From: Acidimicrobiaceae bacterium
Lineage (GTDB): Bacteria; Actinomycetota; Acidimicrobiia; Acidimicrobiales; Ilumatobacteraceae
NCBI GenBank assembly: GCA_020637295.1
Contig: JACJWF010000017.1
Location: 1-60,280, forward strand
Direction of reading: 5' to 3'
Length of the DNA stretch: 60,280 nucleotides
Shown: one piece after another, positions 8,045-15,755 of the stretch
Numbering within the stretch: the stretch's first letter is position 1
How the letters are laid out: the number at the start of each line of letters is the position of its first letter
The notes under the pieces: generated by a model
Database searches by the model: none
Told to the model about the DNA's origin: nothing
What the model saw: the letters and a program-made list of their open reading frames with translations, nothing else
Translations under genes and position numbers: made by a program

Positions 8045-10015
8045 TCAGCCGTCGCCGGGCTGCCTCAGCCACCGGTGCATCCAATCGACCAAGGCGAGGT
8101 CGTGGGCCAGCCGCGCCGCAGGCGGCCCGTAGGTGGTCCCCTCGTGCGACGAGCCCGGCAGGACCAGCACCTCGCTGGTCCGCCCGAGGGAACGCAGCAC
8201 CCGGTGCATCTCGAATGCCTGTGAGGGCGGGCAACGCCGATCGTCGGCCCCGCTGACGAACAGCACCGGGGTGTGGCATCGATCGGCGCGCAGCAGCGGC
8301 GACCAGCGCAGATACGGCTCGATGTTCTCCAGCGGACTTGCGCCCATCTGCATCGGCAGGAACGTCACCCCGATGTCGCTGGTGCCGTACATGCTGAGCA
8401 GGTCGGTGACGGGATTCTCGATCACGGCGGCCGCGAAACGATCGGTGCTGGTAATCAGCCAGGCGCTGAGGTAGCCGCCGTACGAGTTGCCGGCGACACC
8501 CAGCCGGGCCGGGTCGGCCCACCCGCGGGCCACCGCGTCGTCCACCACCGCCACCACGTCCGCGGACGGCACGTCGCCCCACTGGTCGATGGCGGAGTGG
8601 GTGAACGCGTCGCCATACCCGGTGGAGCCGTGCGGGTTGGTGTAGAGCACGCCGAACCCGGCAGCGCACAGCGCCTGTGCGTCGAGCAGGAAACACTCGC
8701 CAAATGCCGCGTTGGGCCCGCCGTGGACGAGCAGCACGGTGGGGAGCGGGCCGTCCACCCCGGCCGGCCGCAGGTGCCAGGCGTCCAGCGGTGCGCCGTC
8801 GTGCGGGGAGGCGACCGCGAATCGATGCACCTCGGCCGTGGGTGGCTCCTGTGGCCCGGGAAGCCCAATCGCAGCCGGCCGTCCCCCGCCGTCGAGCGGG
8901 ACCCGCGCCAGCGCGCACCACTGCGTCGCGCACTGGTCGGCGATCACCAGGGTGTCGGCGCCGGCGGCCAGCGGCGTGGCACAGCGGTCACCGTCCACCA
9001 CGACCCGCCAGTTGCCCGTCGGGAGCGAGTAGTGGGCCACCCCCATTCGACCGCCGCGCTGGGTGCGGACGTACGCCTCAGTGCCGGCGACGAGGAGGGC
9101 GAACTCGAACATGTCGCCCACTGCGGCGGGGGAGTCGCCATAGACGGTGCCGCCGAGGGGCGCCGGCGCGTCACCATCCAGCCGGTCGGTCGTGCCGTCC
9201 GTACGCAGCAGGTGCAACTGGGCCTCCGACCCCCCGGGGCACCCCTCGGGCTGGATGGACAGCACGAGCAGGCTGCCGTCGGCGGCCCACGCGTGCACGA
9301 CGGCGAAGCCACCGGGCACGGCAGGCGCACCCCACCCACCGTCCGGCTGGACGAGGCGGAGGTGTTGCCCGCGCCGGTTGCCGTCCGGGTCGAACGACGC
9401 GCGGGCTGCGATCCGGCAACCGTCGGGAGCCCAGCGCGGCAGCGACCATCGCCACTCGTCGTCGGTGATCATCTCGCTGGTGCCGTGCGTGGGGTCCCAC
9501 ACCCAGAGCTGGGGAGGGTCGTCGAGCGCCCCGACGCCGTCACCCCACTGCACCGGCCGGGTCACTCGCCACGGCTGGGTGCGATCCACCAGCCGTCCCC
9601 GCGGCCCAGCGACGACCAGTGTGGTTCCATCGGGCGACCAGCTGGCCGGACCGGTGACCCCGCCGGGCAGGTTGCTGATCGCGATCGGCTCGGAGGACGT
9701 GGTGTCGCACACGGCCAGTTGGGGGCGGCCGGTACGAGCCGTCACGAACGCCAGGCGGGTTCCGTCGGGCGACCAGGTGGCGGTGTGGTCGCCCGGCCAC
9801 GCCGCATCGAGCGGGTGGCTCGAGCCATTGGCCACCGTGACGATCTGGATGTTGGACAGTTCGTCATGCGTGCCGAGGGGAATCTGCGTGGTGGTGACCG
9901 CGATGCGCCGCCCGTCGGGTGAGGGATCCACATGCAGCACGGCGGGGATGGCCAGCCATGCCGCCGTCGTGGAGTGCGGTGCAGCCTGCTGGGCAACGGT
10001 GGCGTCGGTGGGCAT
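8045..10015 (-). CDS. S9-family prolyl oligopeptidase/acylaminoacyl peptidase
   Basis: A 656-residue serine peptidase with an N-terminal beta-propeller and a C-terminal alpha/beta hydrolase. Propeller blades show repeated WSPDGT motifs (for example TWSPDGTRLAFVTA). The catalytic Ser is in GNSYGGY, the Asp in VLFVSGADDRRCPP and the His in GSSHEG near the C terminus. The oxyanion region LLVHGGPNAAFGE is present. No signal peptide is visible, so it is likely cytoplasmic and degrades short peptides. The ATG at 10015 is chosen because a further 20 upstream residues look non-coding. It is divergent from the ars operon; the shared gap holds the ars promoter. Confidence 0.9.
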   Translation of the reverse strand: MPTDATVAQQAAPHSTTAAWLAIPAVLHVDPSPDGRRIAVTTTQIPLGTHDELSNIQIVTVANGSSHPLDAAWPGDHTATWSPDGTRLAFVTARTGRPQLAVCDTTSSEPIAISNLPGGVTGPASWSPDGTTLVVAGPRGRLVDRTQPWRVTRPVQWGDGVGALDDPPQLWVWDPTHGTSEMITDDEWRWSLPRWAPDGCRIAARASFDPDGNRRGQHLRLVQPDGGWGAPAVPGGFAVVHAWAADGSLLVLSIQPEGCPGGSEAQLHLLRTDGTTDRLDGDAPAPLGGTVYGDSPAAVGDMFEFALLVAGTEAYVRTQRGGRMGVAHYSLPTGNWRVVVDGDRCATPLAAGADTLVIADQCATQWCALARVPLDGGGRPAAIGLPGPQEPPTAEVHRFAVASPHDGAPLDAWHLRPAGVDGPLPTVLLVHGGPNAAFGECFLLDAQALCAAGFGVLYTNPHGSTGYGDAFTHSAIDQWGDVPSADVVAVVDDAVARGWADPARLGVAGNSYGGYLSAWLITSTDRFAAAVIENPVTDLLSMYGTSDIGVTFLPMQMGASPLENIEPYLRWSPLLRADRCHTPVLFVSGADDRRCPPSQAFEMHRVLRSLGRTSEVLVLPGSSHEGTTYGPPAARLAHDLALVDWMHRWLRQPGDG

Positions 10016-10082
10016 GACCGAAGGGTAACGCTGCGCGCGGCCAGCGGTTCGAGTGCGCCGTCCCTCAGAGTGCATCAGGACT

Positions 10083-10112
10083 TATTGACTCAATCGATGT
10101 TGAGTGGATATC
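10083..10112 (+). promoter_or_regulatory. arsRC promoter with overlapping inverted repeat
   Basis: A -35-like TTGACT (10085-10090) and a -10-like GATATC (10107-10112) are separated by 16 bases. Between and over them lies the perfect inverted repeat ACTCAA-TCGATG-TTGAGT (10088-10105). The same stretch also contains ATTGA and TCGATG, the half-sites of the two boxes in front of arsI, here five bases apart and not six. The position over the spacer fits autorepression by an ArsR-type protein. If this -10 is right, transcription would start near 10119 and the arsRC mRNA would be nearly leaderless. Confidence 0.5.
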
Positions 10113-10826
10113 ATGCCGTCGATGACTGGCGACTGGTCCCACGACGCGCACCTGCAACACCGTGCGGCGCTGCACGCGGCGCTCGGTGAGCCGGCTCGGC
10201 TGGCGGTGGTGGAGGAGTTGGCCGTCAGCGACCGCTCTCCCACGGAACTGGCGTCCCGGCTGGCCCTGCCGTCGAATCTGCTTGCGCATCACCTGGAGGT
10301 GCTGGAGCGTGCCGGTCTGGTGGCCCGGTCCGCGTCTGCCGGCGACGGCCGGCGCAAGTACGTGCGCCTGGTGCGGCCGGCGCTCACGGGGCTGGGCATC
10401 GCCGGCCGGCTGCCGGAGGGTGAGGTGCTGTTCGTGTGCAGCCAGAACTCGGCCCGGTCGCAATTGGCCGCCGCGCTGTGGCGCGCCCGCACGGGTTGCC
10501 GTGCCTCGTCCGCGGGCACCCGGCCGGCGGCGCGAGTGCACCGGGGCGCCGTGGCCGCGGCCAAGCGTGCTGGCCTGTCGCTGGCAGGTGCCCAGCCGGC
10601 CCTGCTGGGCGACGTGCCGGCCGGCACCCAGGTCATCTCGGTGTGCGACCTGGTGCACGAGGAACTCGAGCCGTCGCCGGGCTGGTGGCACTGGTCCATC
10701 GCCGATCCGGTGGAGCGTGGCGATGCCGCGGCGTTCGACGCCGTGGTGGCGGAACTGGACGAACGGATCGGCTCGCTGACCCTCCAGGGTGGCGAGCCGG
10801 CACGAAGGGAAGATCGGCAGCGATGA
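10113..10826 (+). CDS. arsRC: ArsR-type HTH fused to low-MW-phosphatase arsenate reductase
   Basis: A 237-residue fusion. Residues about 15-90 are an ArsR winged helix (ALGEPARLAVVEEL, then LPSNLLAHHLEVLERAGLV). Residues about 103-225 are a low-molecular-weight phosphatase/ArsC domain with the CX5R loop C109-SQNSA-R115 and the acidic DP motif at D198. The only cysteines are C109, C129 and C178, all in the reductase part; the HTH part has none. C178 lies where the resolving Cys of ArsC enzymes is expected. It likely reduces arsenate and also represses the island. The ATG at 10113 is used; 10122 would match a near-leaderless transcript. The stop overlaps the GAPDH start (ATGA). Confidence 0.85.
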   Translation: MPSMTGDWSHDAHLQHRAALHAALGEPARLAVVEELAVSDRSPTELASRLALPSNLLAHHLEVLERAGLVARSASAGDGRRKYVRLVRPALTGLGIAGRLPEGEVLFVCSQNSARSQLAAALWRARTGCRASSAGTRPAARVHRGAVAAAKRAGLSLAGAQPALLGDVPAGTQVISVCDLVHEELEPSPGWWHWSIADPVERGDAAAFDAVVAELDERIGSLTLQGGEPARREDRQR

Positions 10827-11845
10827 CGGTGTGCGTGGGCATCAACGGCTTCGGGCGGATGGGCCGCCTGGTGGTGCGAGCCCTGCGGCAGCACCCCGGC
10901 CTGCGGTTGGTGCACATCAACGAGGTGAAGGGCGGGATGGAGACGGCCGCCCACCTGCTGGAGTTCGACACGGTGCACGGCCGCTACCCCGGGGAGGTGG
11001 CCATCGCCGGTGCCGACCTGCGGATCGACGGCGACGTGGTGTCGTTCTCGGCGCACGCGTCGCCCGGCGACATTCCGTGGGGCGACCTCGGTGTGAATCT
11101 GGTGCTGGAGGCCACCGGCAAGTTCAAGACCGCGCCGGATCTCGAACCTCACTTCGCCGCCGGCGCCCGGGCCGTGGTGGTGGCCTGCCCGGTGAAGAGC
11201 GACGGCGTGCTCAACGTGGTGATGGGCTGCAATGACCACCTCTACGACCCGGCAGCGCACCGCATCGTCACCGCCGCGTCGTGCACCACCAACTGCCTGG
11301 CCCCGGTGGTGAAGGTGCTGCACGAGCGGGTGGGCATCGAGCGCGGTGCCATCACCACGGTCCACGACGTCACCAACACCCAGGTCATCGTCGACGCCCC
11401 GCACAAGGACCTTCGCCGTGCCAGGTCGGCGCTGAACTCGCTGGTGCCCACATCCACCGGCTCGGCGACGGCGATCACGATGATCTACCCGGAACTGAAG
11501 GGCAAGCTGAACGGCATCGCCGTGCGGGTGCCGCTGCTCAACGCCTCGCTCACCGACTGCGTGTTCACGATGCAGCGCGATGTCACGGTGGACGAGATCA
11601 ACGGCCTGCTGAGTGGCGCGGCGGACGGTGAGCTGCGCGGGATCCTCGGCTTCGAGACCCGGCCGCTCGTGTCCGCCGACTACACCAACGACACCCGCTC
11701 CGGCATCGTGGACGGACCCTCCACGATGGTCATCGACGGCCGGATGGCGAAGGTGCTGGTCTGGTACGACAACGAGTTCGGGTACGTGCACCGGATGGCC
11801 GAACTGGCCGCAAAGGTGGCCGCCACGCTCGAGGCCGGTGCATGA
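10823..11845 (+). CDS. Arsenic-associated glyceraldehyde-3-phosphate dehydrogenase
   Basis: A 340-residue GAPDH. The N-terminal NAD-binding motif is VGINGFGRMGR, the catalytic Cys is C154 in AASCTTNC, and WYDNEFGY closes the catalytic domain. It lies between arsRC and arsJ with four-base overlaps on both sides, so it is translated with them. In ArsJ systems such a dedicated GAPDH uses arsenate in place of phosphate to make 1-arseno-3-phosphoglycerate, which ArsJ exports. The context makes this role far more likely than housekeeping glycolysis; that assignment is from known ArsJ biology, not from a residue unique to this sequence. Confidence 0.9.
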   Translation: MTVCVGINGFGRMGRLVVRALRQHPGLRLVHINEVKGGMETAAHLLEFDTVHGRYPGEVAIAGADLRIDGDVVSFSAHASPGDIPWGDLGVNLVLEATGKFKTAPDLEPHFAAGARAVVVACPVKSDGVLNVVMGCNDHLYDPAAHRIVTAASCTTNCLAPVVKVLHERVGIERGAITTVHDVTNTQVIVDAPHKDLRRARSALNSLVPTSTGSATAITMIYPELKGKLNGIAVRVPLLNASLTDCVFTMQRDVTVDEINGLLSGAADGELRGILGFETRPLVSADYTNDTRSGIVDGPSTMVIDGRMAKVLVWYDNEFGYVHRMAELAAKVAATLEAGA

Positions 11846-13074
11846 AACTGCGCAACTACGCGCTGGTCACGGCCGGCTACTGGGTGTTCACCGTCACCGA
11901 CGGCGCCCTGCGGATGTTGGTGCTCCTGCACTTCAACCGCCTCGGCTACTCGCCGGTGGCCATCGCGTTCCTCTTCCTCGCCTACGAGTTCATGGGCATC
12001 GTCACCAACCTGCTCGGGGGCTGGGTGGGTGCCCGGCGCGGGCTGAATCGCACCCTGGTCGCCGGGCTGGGGCTGCAGGCGATCGCGCTGATCGCCCTGA
12101 CCCTGGAGTCGCCGTCGTGGCAGCGGTGGGCCTCGGTCACGTTCGTGATGGCGATGCAGGCGTTGTCCGGCATTGCCAAGGATCTCACGAAGATGAGTTC
12201 CAAGAGCGCGGTGAAGACGGTCGCCGGCGACGGCTCGCTGTTCCGCCTGGTCGCCGTGCTGACGGGTTCGAAGAACGCACTGAAGGGTGTGGGCTTCTTC
12301 GTCGGTGCCGCCCTCCTGGCCGGGCTCGGCTACGACGGGGCGCTGTGGGCGATGGCCGCCGCGCTGGCAGTCACGGTGGTCGGCCTGCTGGTCTTCCTGA
12401 ACGAGGACATCGGCCGCTCGAAGAAGAAGCCACCGCTGCGGTCGGTGCTCTCCAAGTCGATGGCCATCAATCGCTTGTCGGCCGCCCGCCTGTTCCTGTT
12501 CGGCTCCCGCGACATCTGGTTCGTGGTGGCGCTGCCCGTGTTCCTCGCCGACCATCTCGGCTGGTCGGAGCAGGGTGTGGGCGGATTCCTGGCGGTGTGG
12601 GTCATCGGCTACGGCGTCGTGCAGTCGGTCGCGCCGCGGGTGCTGGCCCGCGGTGGGCGAGAGGTGGACGAGGTGAAGGCGGCGCAGGAGTGGGCGCTGC
12701 TGCTCGGCGCGGTGTCCGCGGCGATCGCCGTGCTGGTGGCCGTGGATGTCGCCGTCACCGTGGCGATCGTGGTGGGGCTGGTGGTCTTCGGCGTGGTGTT
12801 CGCGATGAACTCCTCCCTGCACTCGTTCCTCGTGCTGGTGTACGCCGACGACGACGAGGTGGCGCTGGACGTTGGCTTCTACTACTCGGCCAATGCCACC
12901 GGGCGGCTGGTGGGCACGCTGCTGTCGGGTGTGCTGTACCTGTGGGGCGGCCTGCCGGCGGCGCTCTGGGGCTCCACCGCCTTCGTGGCCGTCACCTGGT
13001 TGCTGGCGCTGCGGCTGCCGCCGATGCCCAGTGATGTGACGGTGTCGTTGGCCACGGTGGAGGCCGGCGAATGA
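11842..13074 (+). CDS. arsJ: ArsJ organoarsenical efflux transporter (MFS)
   Basis: A 410-residue major-facilitator protein with about 12 membrane helices. The N terminus KLRNYALVTAGYWVFTVTDG, FEF-like EFMGIVTNLLGGW and the conserved segment KDLTKMSSKSAVK are characteristic of ArsJ. It exports 1-arseno-3-phosphoglycerate, an unstable arsenylated product of the neighbouring GAPDH, giving arsenate resistance without reduction. Its ATG overlaps the GAPDH stop. The unit arsRC-gapdh-arsJ appears to be one transcript. A new promoter follows for the second half of the island. Confidence 0.9.
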   Translation: MKLRNYALVTAGYWVFTVTDGALRMLVLLHFNRLGYSPVAIAFLFLAYEFMGIVTNLLGGWVGARRGLNRTLVAGLGLQAIALIALTLESPSWQRWASVTFVMAMQALSGIAKDLTKMSSKSAVKTVAGDGSLFRLVAVLTGSKNALKGVGFFVGAALLAGLGYDGALWAMAAALAVTVVGLLVFLNEDIGRSKKKPPLRSVLSKSMAINRLSAARLFLFGSRDIWFVVALPVFLADHLGWSEQGVGGFLAVWVIGYGVVQSVAPRVLARGGREVDEVKAAQEWALLLGAVSAAIAVLVAVDVAVTVAIVVGLVVFGVVFAMNSSLHSFLVLVYADDDEVALDVGFYYSANATGRLVGTLLSGVLYLWGGLPAALWGSTAFVAVTWLLALRLPPMPSDVTVSLATVEAGE

Positions 13075-13127
13075 GATGCTGTGTGGGCGGCCGACTGGGA
13101 GCGTCCGACTGGGAGCGTCCGACAACG

Positions 13128-13180
13128 CATTGACAATCATCGATGAATGTGTAGGATGACGGCATCGACAAACGTCAATG
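13128..13180 (+). promoter_or_regulatory. arsI promoter flanked by two inverted ArsR-like boxes
   Basis: A strong promoter TTGACA (13130-13135), a 16-base spacer and TAGGAT (13152-13157) precede arsI. Box 1, CATTGA-N6-TCGATG, covers the -35 (13128-13145). Box 2, CATCGA-N6-TCAATG (13163-13180), lies just after the -10. Read on the minus strand, box 2 has exactly the half-sites of box 1. Their centres are 35 bases apart. Binding at either box would block RNA polymerase. The likely repressor is the ArsR-ArsC fusion. A GAGGAG ribosome site follows at 13185-13190. Confidence 0.65.
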
Positions 13181-13196
13181 TATCGAGGAGCACACC

Positions 13197-13655
13197 ATGT
13201 CACGAGTCCAACTGGCCCTGAACGTCGATGATCTCGACGCGGCCATCACGTTCTACTCCAAGCTGTTCGGCAGCCGGCCCGCCAAGGTGCGCGACGGCTA
13301 CGCCAACTTCGCCATCGCCGAGCCGCCCCTGAAGCTGGTACTCATCCAGAATCCCGGCCAGGGTGGCACGCTGAACCACCTCGGCGTGGAGGTGGAGAGC
13401 AGCGACCTGGTGGCCGCGGCCACCGACCGCCTGCGGGCCGAAGGGCTGCTCGCCGACGTGGAGGAGAACACCACCTGCTGCTACGCCGTGCAGGACAAGG
13501 TGTGGGTGCACGGGCCCGACGCCGAGCCGTGGGAGGTCTACACCGTGCTCGCCGACGCCCCGGTGATGCACGACGTGCCGGTGGCCACCGAGGCCAGCGC
13601 CTGCTGCTCGTCCACCCCCGTGGAACTCACCGCCCCCGCCAGCACCTGCTGCTGA
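13197..13655 (+). CDS. arsI: ArsI/CadI-family vicinal-oxygen-chelate metalloenzyme
   Basis: A 152-residue glyoxalase-fold protein starting MSRVQLALNVDDLDAAITFY, the ArsI/CadI hallmark. ArsI is an Fe(II) dioxygenase that cleaves the carbon-arsenic bond of trivalent organoarsenicals; CadI is its cadmium-induced relative. Likely metal ligands are Q5, H61 and E113. The vicinal pair C94-C95, with K101 nearby, matches the arsenic-binding pair of ArsI. The C-terminal tail is unusual and carries two further Cys-Cys pairs, C136-C137 and C151-C152 at the very end. It is the first gene of the second ars transcript, directly behind the double operator. ArsI and CadI cannot be told apart with certainty from sequence alone. 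Confidence 0.82.
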   Translation: MSRVQLALNVDDLDAAITFYSKLFGSRPAKVRDGYANFAIAEPPLKLVLIQNPGQGGTLNHLGVEVESSDLVAAATDRLRAEGLLADVEENTTCCYAVQDKVWVHGPDAEPWEVYTVLADAPVMHDVPVATEASACCSSTPVELTAPASTCC

Positions 13656-13656
13656 C

Positions 13657-14667
13657 ATGACCGACAGGTGTCGAGAGGTGCCGGCGCGGCGGCCGCAGCA
13701 CGGAGCCGCGGTGTGGCGCACGGCCGACGTGGCTGCCGACCGGCAGTGGTCCGTCGAGCTGGACGATGGGCAGCGTGCAGCGATCGTGGAGGCCGCCCGG
13801 AGGGCAGCAGCGCGCGGACACACCGTCCGGACCCTCACGGCCGAGGAATTCGCCCTGCCGGACCTGGGCACGGCGATCGCTGCGTGGAGCGACATGCTGG
13901 AGCACGGGAGGGGGTTCGTCCTCCTGCGCAACTTCCCGATCGACCAACTCACTGAGCACGAGGCGGAGCTTGCGTACTTCGGCCTCGGTACCCATCTCGG
14001 ATCTCCGGTCGGTCAGAACCGGCAGGGTGAACTGCTGACGCACGTCCGCGACGAACGCCTTCCACCGAGCGCCGGGAAGGTCCGTCTCTACCGAACCCGC
14101 GAGCGGCAGGACTTTCACACCGACGGCGCAGACATCATCGGCCTGCTGTGCCTGCAGACTGCCCAGCGCGGCGGGGAGAGCAGGATCGTCTCCAGTTGGG
14201 CGCTCTACAACGAGTTGCTGGCGACACGACCGGATCTGCTGGAGGCGCTCTACGAGCCGGTGGGCTGGGACCGGCAGGGCGACATCCCGGACGGCGAGGC
14301 ACCCTGGTTCCTCTTGTCGCCGATCACGGACTTCGATGGCGTGCCCCGGCTGTTCTACCTCGGTTGGTACATCCGCGACTCACAGCAGCACGCCGACGCG
14401 CCGCGGCTCACGAACGCTCAGGAGGAAGCGATGGAACTGCTCGAGCATCTCGCCAACGATCCCACGTTCCATCTGGAGATGGACTTCCAGCCGGGCGATG
14501 TGCAGTTGCTCAACAACGGGCGCATCCTCCACGCCCGCGAGGCCTACGAGGACCCCCCCGACCCTGCGCGGCGCAGGCATCTCCTCCGGCTGTGGCTGGC
14601 CGCGCACCGGTTTGCCAGCCTGGAGGCCGGACTACGCGGTGGTGTCGCCGCACACACCTCGACATGA
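13657..14667 (+). CDS. TauD/TfdA-family Fe(II)/2-oxoglutarate dioxygenase in ars operon
   Basis: A 336-residue non-haem iron dioxygenase of the TauD/clavaminate-synthase-like fold. The facial triad is H154-T-D156 in DFHTDGADI and H292 in GRILHAREAYED. The 2-oxoglutarate-binding Arg is in RRRHLLRLWLA (R307 or R311). These enzymes couple 2OG decarboxylation to hydroxylation, often with loss of a leaving group such as sulfite from taurine. It starts one base after arsI and its stop overlaps the acr3 start, so it belongs to the arsenic operon. A substrate is not evident. I infer an organoarsenical or a metabolite linked to arsenic stress; a sulfonate enzyme recruited by chance is the alternative. 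Confidence 0.85.
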   Translation: MTDRCREVPARRPQHGAAVWRTADVAADRQWSVELDDGQRAAIVEAARRAAARGHTVRTLTAEEFALPDLGTAIAAWSDMLEHGRGFVLLRNFPIDQLTEHEAELAYFGLGTHLGSPVGQNRQGELLTHVRDERLPPSAGKVRLYRTRERQDFHTDGADIIGLLCLQTAQRGGESRIVSSWALYNELLATRPDLLEALYEPVGWDRQGDIPDGEAPWFLLSPITDFDGVPRLFYLGWYIRDSQQHADAPRLTNAQEEAMELLEHLANDPTFHLEMDFQPGDVQLLNNGRILHAREAYEDPPDPARRRHLLRLWLAAHRFASLEAGLRGGVAAHTST

Positions 14668-15743
14668 GCCAGCCAGACCTCATCACCGAACCGCAGGCGG
14701 AACGGCCCGGTCGCCTCGGCACGCTGGACCGGCTGCTGCCGGTGTGGATCGGCGTTGCCATGGCACTCGGTCTTGGCCTCGGTCGCCTGTTCCCCGGGCT
14801 GGACGACACGCTGGACAAGGTGAAGGTGGACACCGTCAGCCTGCCGATCGCGATCGGGCTGCTGCTGATGATGTACCCGGTGCTGGCCAAGGTGAAGTAC
14901 ACCCGCATCGGGCACGTCGTCGCCGACCGGCGGGCGCTCGCCCTCTCGCTGGTGCTCAACTGGGTCGTCGGGCCGGCCGTGATGTTCTCGCTCGCCTGGC
15001 TGATGCTGCCGGATCTGCCGGAGTACCGCACCGGTCTGATCATCGTCGGTCTGGCCCGGTGCATCGCCATGGTGTTGATCTGGAACGACCTGGCCTGCGG
15101 GAACCGGGAACTGGCGGCGGTGCTGGTGGCACTCAACTCGTTGTTCCAGATCCTCGCCTTCTCGCTGCTCGGCTGGTTCTACCTGGACGTGCTGCCCGGA
15201 TGGCTTGGGCTGGACAGTGACGGGATCGACATCACCATCTGGGAGATCGCCAAGAGCGTGCTCGTGTTCCTCGGCATCCCCCTGCTGGCCGGGTTCCTCA
15301 CGCGCACGTTCGGCGAGCGGGCCAAGGGCACGGAGTGGTACGAGCAGCGGTTCATCCCGCGCATCGCCCCCGTCGCGCTGTACGGCCTGCTGTTCACCAT
15401 CGTCGTGCTGTTCGCGCTGCAGGGCGAGAAGATCACCAACCAGCCGTGGGACGTCGCCCGCATCGCCCTGCCGCTGCTGGCCTACTTCGCGATCATGTGG
15501 TTCGGCACCTTCGCCATCGGTCTGCGCCTGCACCTGCCCTACGACCGCAACGCCTCGATCGCGTTCACCGCGGCGGGCAACAACTTCGAACTGGCCATCG
15601 CGGTGGCCATCGGGGTGTTCGGCGTGTCGTCGGGGCAGGCACTGGCCGGTGTGGTCGGCCCGCTCATCGAGGTCCCCGTGCTGGTGGCGCTGGTGTACGC
15701 CTCACTGGCCGCCCGGCGGAGGTTCTACCCGCCAGCGTCCTGA
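14664..15743 (+). CDS. acr3: Acr3-family arsenite efflux permease
   Basis: A 359-residue inner-membrane carrier with about ten helices that exports arsenite (and often antimonite) using the proton gradient. The signature LARCIAMVLIWNDLACG carries the essential Cys (C133). The C-terminal GNNFELAIAVAIGVFG motif with its conserved Glu is present, as is LLLMMYPVLAKVKY. Its ATG lies inside the stop codon of the dioxygenase gene. It completes the reduction route: the ArsC domain makes arsenite and Acr3 expels it. Confidence 0.95.
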   Translation: MSQPDLITEPQAERPGRLGTLDRLLPVWIGVAMALGLGLGRLFPGLDDTLDKVKVDTVSLPIAIGLLLMMYPVLAKVKYTRIGHVVADRRALALSLVLNWVVGPAVMFSLAWLMLPDLPEYRTGLIIVGLARCIAMVLIWNDLACGNRELAAVLVALNSLFQILAFSLLGWFYLDVLPGWLGLDSDGIDITIWEIAKSVLVFLGIPLLAGFLTRTFGERAKGTEWYEQRFIPRIAPVALYGLLFTIVVLFALQGEKITNQPWDVARIALPLLAYFAIMWFGTFAIGLRLHLPYDRNASIAFTAAGNNFELAIAVAIGVFGVSSGQALAGVVGPLIEVPVLVALVYASLAARRRFYPPAS

Positions 15744-15755
15744 TCGACCGGCGGC

